Assembly (NCBI GenBank): GCA_039619475.1
Contig: CM077115.1
Span: forward strand, 35,539,083-35,603,082
Source: Icerya purchasi
Lineage: Eukaryota > Arthropoda > Insecta > Hemiptera > Monophlebidae
Length of the DNA: 64,000 nt
Reading direction: 5' to 3'
Shown here: in pieces, positions 57,581 to 64,000 of the stretch
How the letters are laid out: each line of letters begins with the position of its first letter
How positions within the stretch are numbered: the stretch's first letter is position 1
Position numbers and translations under genes: made by a program
The notes under the pieces: generated by a model
Told to the model about the DNA's origin: nothing
The model's input: the letters and a program-made list of their open reading frames with translations, nothing else
The model's database searches: none

Positions 57581-57740
57581 TTTAATTACGTAATCATTTT
57601 CAGCTATATTCGTTAAGTTTCCTTTATCGTAATTGGTAGCCAAGACTGTTACACTATTTTTATTCTAGTGCATTTTAGGTTTATGTTTATTTCTTTTATT
57701 TTTTTGAAATAACTGTAGAGGATACCACGAGGTCTATATT

Positions 57741-57776
57741 GTAGGTGCCCAACACTTATTATCGTTTATTGTATAA
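57741..57776 (+). repeat. Dispersed repeat segment, partner at 21465-21500
   Basis: gtaggtgcccaacacttatt followed by atcgtttatt here, and gtgggtgtccaacactatta followed by tcgtttatt at 21.47 kb. It differs by a few substitutions and one indel. Similarity fades on both sides. Confidence 0.55.
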
Positions 57777-58890
57777 ATATAATAACGTACAATGTAATAT
57801 CAACGTCCGAACTATACGCTAAATACCATTATTATACACAGCGGCATAGCTACTAGAATAGCCACACAACCAGGAACGAGTGAAATAACACAACAAATCT
57901 TCGTAAATCAAGCTAGTATCTTATCCTACTATTAAAATGTATACACTTGCGATCTGGAAATGTATAACTAATAACATTATTATACGGTATGTATTGTACG
58001 ATGGCATCGCAAACATATCTCAACCCATCCAACTAACCAGACCATACAGTCAAGCAGAACAACAAGGGAAATACAACACAGATTAGTCGTTCGTGTAGAT
58101 TTTTATCGGTATTATTATTGAATGACTTTATATGTTCGTTGTATCTGCATTGTTTCGGTTTATATTTAATTTGATTATGACTATTTATGGCCAGATCTAA
58201 AAGAAATTACAAATGTCAGCAATTTTAGATTATAGTTGCTAGTATAAGGTTGGCGTATCAGTTTGGAATTCGGTGAGAAGAAAATTTTCTTTCCCAGTAA
58301 AATCGGAATTCGGTTTCGGCCAATGAAAATGAACAGTTATTATAATAGTACATTTTAATAGTTTTCTCCAGTCATGATGGTGATCTAAAGAAGTATTCCC
58401 CGTGTTTCGAAGATAGCACATATTGAGAGATGGTAAATTTGTATATTATTAGATTCATCGAGTTGGTAATATATGTACATATATGTTAGTGGGTTTTATG
58501 ATATATAAATGAAGTTGTCATGAGGAGCAATACCATTCTCAGTGTACAGATAGAATTGCTTAGCCGGTTCCAACATTGACCGAACCGGATAACACATACT
58601 TGAAATGTATCGTAAGCTTAAAGATGCCTCCGTTTGCGATCGACAGCGCTATTTTTAAATTTAAAACGATACCACAATGCGTCTCTATATAAATTTAAAT
58701 CAAGAAATTCCATAATAACGCACAGTATCTTCGACCTTACTTCATACACGAACAAACCTCGATAACGCTTAAACAGTGTTTAAACACTTATATATAAGAG
58801 ATAAGTATTATAATAATAAATTTCAGGTAAAAGAAATTTTCCAACCATAGATGATAGACTAGATAATGAACGTTTTCACGTCAAATTCGT
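57777..58890. other. No recognised gene
   Basis: AT-rich, no coding motif or clear repeat. Confidence 0.45.
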
Positions 58891-58891
58891 T

Positions 58892-59134
58892 TTAATGTTT
58901 ACATAAACATAAAATTGCACACTCAAATAACTGTGTAATTTGTAATTCTTTATTGATAATATTAAGCATATCCTCTTTCCAGCTGTTAATAATACAGACT
59001 TTAGCAATATTAGCCCTGTGATCAATTACTAAGCTAGTTAAAATATGTTCAGTAGTTTTACAATGGCCGAAATAAATCAAATCACCGTAAAATACCTGTA
59101 TTAATATTAAATTTATACTAATTATTATTGACAT
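58892..59134 (-). pseudogene. Possible LINE C-terminal finger scrap
   Basis: The 80-codon minus-strand frame contains VFYGDLIYFGHCKTTEHILT and then IINSWKEDMLNIINK. The spacing resembles C..C....T.EH.L..C and the following helix at the end of R1-type LINE proteins, but the key cysteines are mostly missing. No neighbouring parts were found. Confidence 0.3.
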
Positions 59135-60101
59135 TGTAAAACAGTCTGTCAGGGTTCCATAAACTTAAATGGACGGGCTCAGGACAGACCTGTTATTTAT
59201 ATAAATTATTGGTATAAATTTTCTAAATATATTTACCCCATCGTATTACGAATCGGGGACCGATAAAAAAAAAAAAAAAAATGCCTCTCTGTCGATATTA
59301 GCCTCTGTTCTTCCATCTGGCCTAGATTCTAAATAATCCCTGTGCCGGATTATTAAACCAGGTGTGGTGGAAAGTGATTTTTATAAGACTGAAATGATTA
59401 CACACTAACTCCGGTTTCCATGCATCACCAGAATCGCTTATACGTGAAACATTTAGTCGTAACTGAACTGAACATTTTAAACTGTGCTGATGGATTCGGT
59501 CTGTAGCAGTATAGCGTGAAAAACGTTCGAATTTGAAGTCGAGCTCAAGCAGTGTGAAAAGAGACGATTTTATCATTTTCTGTGTTAACAAATTTTGTTC
59601 AATTTTTTTTTTTTTTTTTTTGCTTCTGAAATTGTTTACTACATTAAAGAATGCGCTGTTTAATATGTCGACATTTCTGCAGAGAGAAAGACCGTATTGT
59701 TACATCGTCGGAAACTTCGCCGGAAAATACTACTATTCACACGTAGCAGTTGGGTTTTTGCGAGTAAAATAACAGTACTATTTATTTTCAATCATTCGTG
59801 TGTTAGATTATAACTAATTTCGAACATTTGCCTAGAATTTTAGTATGATGGGAAATCACTAAGTTGTCGGGTAATCCCTTAAATTTTCTAAACACTTATT
59901 TCCTCCTAGTTCTGTAGACGTATGGGATTTTAACGTTTGCGCTTGCTCGGCAGAATAATCTCAGAATCGACGATCCAGAGCAACTTCTTTTAGTGTTATA
60001 CGTAAAATAGTATCAATATTAGTTCCGAATAACCGAGGTATTTGAATGGAAACTCCCCGATTTTTTCGACGTATGAAGCACACCAGTCTGTTTATATTAC
60101 G

Positions 60102-60144
<43 letters not shown>

Positions 60145-60289
60145 CCGGTCACACTCAGAATATCGGATATTAATTGTGTAAAAGATCTAACGGTGTTGCA
60201 TGTTAAATTAGATCGGTGCGCATCGGGCGAAAGTATTCTTTTTTTTAACCCTCCTTGGGTTTGCTACGGGCGAGTCATTTCCCAGTTCA
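59135..60289. other. No recognised gene
   Basis: Contains A17 near 59265-59281, T17 near 59605-59621 and the TAT array at 60103-60144. Nothing recognisable is coded. Confidence 0.45.
60103..60144. repeat. (TAT)n microsatellite
   Basis: 14 TAT/ATT units. It accounts for a poly-tyrosine reading. Confidence 0.95.
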
Positions 60290-60800
60290 AAGTCTTCTTC
60301 CTCTTTTTCTTTTTATTCCCACCGCGACTGTTGGTCTGATGTGTCTATCCTTCTTCTTTTTCTAATCCTGCTTCCTTTTACTTATCCATATAACCCATTC
60401 CGCCTCCTCTATTTCCATGGTTTGTTAATTTCCCCAACATGAGGCGGTCAACTATTTCATCCATAATTAGACTTCGGTTTAATCATAGCTTGCTTCATTA
60501 CTCAGTCTCCTCTTTGTCCGTTTGATCCGTCAGAAGCAAACTTCGTGTGTGATGCGAACCGCATTTTGCTGGAATGTCCTTCCATTTCTTCAGAACGCGC
60601 GATACTGTATTCCGTTCTTTTGCGTCTTATCCTACGCCTTTTCACAGCATCCTTTCTTTTCCGTCTCCCTTGGTTATTCCTTTGTTAGCTTCATTCGTAT
60701 GTTCCATTTCTAATATTTTCCCTTTATAATCATTAATGCTGTCATACCTTTGGATTGAGTAACGTCCTTAGCTGACATGCTCAAAAAAAACCAAAAAAAA
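60290..60800 (+). pseudogene. Family A LINE tail: finger region and 3' UTR
   Basis: In two frames the plus strand gives NPFRLLYFHGLLISP, then RRSTISSIIRLRFNHSLLHY, then CPFDPSEANFVCDANRILLEC (finger; about 60.51-60.58 kb) and SSERAILYSVLLRL. These align with RRSIITKLSRLRFSHSLLPS, YPLDPEGSQYVCDANHVLFEC and RELLYFHLLKLGL of the 33.6-kb copy. The 3' UTR ends agtaacgtccttagctgaca followed by an interrupted A tract (60782-60802). It is 5'-truncated after RNase H. Confidence 0.78.
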
Positions 60801-60804
60801 AACG

Positions 60805-61890
60805 ATATTTTCTGATATTTATTGAATTTCCTTGGTGTGCATTCGGAATCATCGGATAATGTGTCAGACACACACCGGTATTCATTTGAGACAGTTAGTG
60901 AGTTGAACTGGTTTGCGATGCACTTTGCTCTCTTGGTGGTTTCGTATTGTTTTCGATTTCCAGCATATCGTGTCTACACCTCAATTCGTACATTTGCTGA
61001 TATTCTGTCTGCAACGCGATCATACAAAACATTTCATATTTTTAATTTTCGATTTTTAACCGTTACTCACGTGTATCGTACACGTCCACAAGTCCGCGTA
61101 CGCAATACGACTAATTACGATTATTCCATTTCTCGAAACAATAACGAATATAAGGGAAATTGTTTAACGCGAAACTAAGTGCATAATTAAACATCACAAT
61201 TCTGCCCGTCATTAATAAGGCAGCAGAGAAATCTGGAAAAGATAAATTAAGTCATTAGACTCTGTATCAACCAAACGTTTATACTATATTAGCTGCAGTT
61301 GAATTAATTTCTTAATTATTGTAATGGATCTAATACACGAAAAAAAAAAAAAAAATGGCGATGCAGATTGATTTGCGAAGAATGAAATATGAGTAAAATG
61401 CTGAAAAAAGTAGAAAAACCGGAAGCAGTTCCACCGAAGTAGAGTTTGTTCTTGTCGAGTTTTATCTTTTTTAAAAAATGTCGGTAGGACTACGAATTAA
61501 GCAACCCGTTGCAAATAAGATACCGGTCGAAAAGATATACGCGATCCAGCAAGGCCCGAGCAACCAGATCGTTTTTCAGATTTCGAGTTTTTTTACGATT
61601 ATCAAAGTCCTAAGTAAAAACTTTATACTAATTCAATTATCACGTTTCTCCTCTTCGTTGTCGTCAATACACCGGCCTATCAAAGGGGAACATCAATCGT
61701 CCGCGGACCTAGCCGGAGTAATATGTACCGTTATTTTATTTCATTTCATTTGATTTAAAGTATTCGGATATATTTGTATAAGAGATATCTAGCAATTGTT
61801 TTTGTCGACCTGTACCGACAGATTTCTGTGATAAATGTAATGAAATAAATACGTAAATACACTCGGCAAACCGTTTAAATTGTAGTAATA
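60805..61890. other. No recognised gene
   Basis: The plus-strand frames 60822-61178 (118 codons) and 61478-61753 (91 codons) have varied composition but no motif I can name. An A15 tract lies near 61340-61354. Confidence 0.4.
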
Positions 61891-61894
61891 ACGA

Positions 61895-63235
61895 TTTTTT
61901 TTTGATTTTTTTAAAATTTATATGGTCTATGTGCTGCGTGTAATTGCCGAGATTATTACAGCACATGGATCAGTGCAAGATCAGAAGTGTTTTAATAGGT
62001 TAGCCGCTCTAATATGGTTTAGAATATCCTGGACCTGTTTTGGTTCGTTTGACAACGTAACCGACGCTAAGCTGGAGGTGCCTGTAGGCAGGCAATGTTC
62101 GAGAACGTGTTCAGCAGTTGGTGAAATTGGGGGGAATTGCATATGGAACAACAAGCAGAGGGGGGAAATGTTCCTTCCGGCAAATAGTTGTGGGATATTG
62201 CTGTTATGCAGAGTCTAGTCAATGCTGCAAACTCTCTGCGGGACATGGATATCGATGGCCACCAAGGCTCAGACTCACCTTAATGGATCGCAGCCATGAT
62301 GCGTGAGCCGAACACCACATAGTTTCCCATGTCTTTGCCTTATGTTGCTGAAAAAAGAGGGATGACCCTAATTAAGGAAGAGGAGTGCCTTCGGACATTG
62401 GGCTATATGTTGCTGCCTTAGCAGCCAAATTCACACGCTCGTTCCGGGCATGACCCGGGACCCACAAGAACGTCATCTATGAGCCAGCCGGAAAAGGCAC
62501 GTTAATGATGCGCTTTATTTTTCGAGACAGTGTGTGTAAAGTTTTTGGTGTCTGGAGTGTGTCCTAATCGATTGCAAGCTAGAAATGCATTTTGGCATTG
62601 GGGGTAAGACTGCAGATATTCCCTCAAACAGAAGAAAATACCGTACAGATCCCCCTCCAACACTGAACAGAAGTCGTGGAGCCGAACCGCCTGAACTACT
62701 CCTTCCACCTCGTAGGCGCAGGCCACCGGCAAGGATAGCTTGAAGAAGTTTGCTTTGGCTGTAGCTGGGGAAAATTTGCACTTTTATTCCGGCACGTACT
62801 GGGGCGGCGGCAGTGTGACATCCTGGTCCGACCAATCGCTCAGCAGGGATAAGTCCGCAACAATCGGAGTATCCTCCCCGGGGTAGTTCAACATACTGAT
62901 GTGTATAGTCAGAGTTCCAGTTAACTCCGGTTTCCTTAAGGAGGGATAGTACACTGGGAGGGAGATCGTTTAGGACGGTTGTGGGATTCCTAAATTATCG
63001 CTGCGGTGTAGCTTAGCTTGGAACCGGTGAAATTGATCTCTGAATTCATAGGAGTTTCGGATAACCGTTAAGACCCGCTAGTGAACAGATTTCCAACAAT
63101 GACGAAGTCCTATGCGCTCCTAAGATGATGCATATTGCAGTGTGATAAATTGTGTCGAGCGATTTAAGGGGTGCTCTGTTTGATGAGGAATAAACATAGG
63201 ACAATTTACTTAAAGTGAGAGATGTGTACACAGTT
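61895..63235 (-). pseudogene. Decayed family C LINE: RT thumb, RNase H, finger, 3' UTR
   Basis: Minus strand. The frame at 63231-63046 reads YTSLTLSKLSYVYSSSNRAP, then LKSLDTIYHTAICIILGAHR (RT thumb). Scattered RNase H pieces follow, among them DFCSVLEGDLYGIFFCLREYL (a decayed version of the LDAE.YAI..L helix) and, near 62440-62480, a reading V.VGPGSCPERACEF in place of W.PGHAG. At about 62270-62110 WPSISMSRREFAALTRL, then ITAISHNYLPEGTFPPSAC give the finger region. The 3' UTR carries the family motif (ctgtaataatctcggcaatt, then acacg) and ends at T9 (61895-61903). Confidence 0.72.
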
Positions 63236-64000
63236 AGCAGGAGCTTAGAATAACAATTAGCATAACTCTAATTGTGTAATTTTAGAGAAAAAAAAATAAA
63301 AACTAAATACCCCAGAATGGAGTCCTTGAGGATAAATTATAACTAATCCATCGTTACATTATTATCGTGTATTTCACTTAGAGCTCCATCCTTTTTGTAG
63401 TCTCAACGGCTTCTCTCTTCACAGTGTTTAACCGGCGCGCTTCTTAATTATCATCGGTCCTTTTCCACGGGGACGGTGAGAATAGGAAAAGGCTTGAATA
63501 GTCAGTATATAATAATGCATATTCGGGCGGAGATGGAGGCGCGCGCGTCGTTCAAAGTGAACATTATGTCAAATTCAGCGGGCCAGTCTAACCGCTTGCA
63601 GTTTTTGATAATATAGCAAATGCGCTGGACCTATTTGGGTAATAAAAGTCGGCCGTCTTTTTAGAAATATTTCTATTGGAAAAGTTTCGAAGAACGGCAC
63701 CATATGCGAAACATAACGATATTTGACGTAGTATCTCTCCGCAGAGACAACAACGATGACCGCTGCTTTACGTGATGCCATTTCCGACTCTTGTCTGCCG
63801 TTGAACTCGCTTTTCTGCCTAACGGACACGCATCACCGAAACTTTCCCCCGCCCATTATCAGGTCAACGGATACCTCTCGCGAGGGCCATTTCGGCCGAT
63901 TTTCCTTGCTAGCTAAACTTTCTTTTCGTCCGATTCCTCTCCTAAAAATATTTCGCTATTCCAGCTAGCAGCGGTTGGCCGGAGGCGATTTTCTCTCTCA
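63236..64000. other. No recognised gene
   Basis: GC and CpG rise after 63.4 kb (gcgcgcgcgtcg near 63540). Frames 63575-63829 (-) and 63756-63968 (+) overlap each other and match nothing known to me. A host promoter or exon beyond the window edge is possible but not shown. Confidence 0.35.

Noticed and set aside
57061..60150. Direct repeat arrays considered as CRISPR
   Set aside because: They are trinucleotide microsatellites without spacers in a eukaryotic context.
60046..60339. ORF with poly-tyrosine run
   Set aside because: Produced by the TAT microsatellite. The remaining part has no motif.

Overview
This is an AT-rich eukaryotic window, almost certainly from an insect or other arthropod. 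I base that on its transposon repertoire: Jockey, R1-like and I/RNase H-type LINEs, GAA-tailed endonuclease-RT LINEs, a Ty3/Gypsy integrase relic, a hAT of the zinc-finger MYM/DUF4371 kind and tRNA-derived SINEs. Microsatellites and long A/T tracts are common. There is no bacterial organisation (no operons, no ribosome-binding sites). I could not assign the order of insect. No host protein-coding gene could be established. One 105-codon ORF at 38655-38972 (minus strand) is the best candidate for a host exon.

Layout, left to right. 1-1011: 5'-truncated Jockey element with an 11-bp target-site duplication (TSD). About 1.8-2.0 kb: scrap of reverse transcriptase (RT). 3.5-4.0 kb (-): Gypsy integrase relic. 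4.0-11.8 kb: decayed R1-like LINE, split near its C-terminal zinc finger by a 5.0-kb hAT element (6508-11543, perfect 8-bp TSD). The hAT itself contains a GAA-tailed LINE fragment. 12.4-14.4 kb: second 5'-truncated Jockey element, with an intact RT frame and an 8-bp TSD. 14.9-16.35 kb: palindromic foldback element, interrupted by a truncated RNase H-type LINE with its own 8-bp TSD. 19.4 and 39.1 kb: two oppositely oriented copies of one tRNA-derived SINE. 20.5-21.8 kb: non-autonomous hAT-like element in a TA microsatellite. 24.1-26.0 kb: LINE remnants.

26.0-36.3 kb is the most informative part. A near full-length LINE on the plus strand has ORF1 with a zinc knuckle and ORF2 with endonuclease and RT. 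Its ORF2 is interrupted by a minus-strand LINE carrying an intact 890-codon RT/RNase H frame. Just after its ORF2 stop lies a second minus-strand LINE. The rest of the window (36-64 kb) holds increasingly decayed copies of the same families, separated by stretches in which I recognise nothing.

No genes here work together as a cellular pathway. The LINEs encode the parts for target-primed reverse transcription (endonuclease, RT, RNase H, RNA-binding zinc fingers), and the SINE would depend on LINE enzymes supplied in trans. The window looks like a transposon graveyard, compatible with heterochromatin or a small-RNA source locus, but sequence alone cannot show that. I found no convincing evidence of an undescribed biological system. 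The most unusual items are the RNase H-free ORF2, the foldback palindrome, the SINE family and the unassigned ORF at 38.7 kb.
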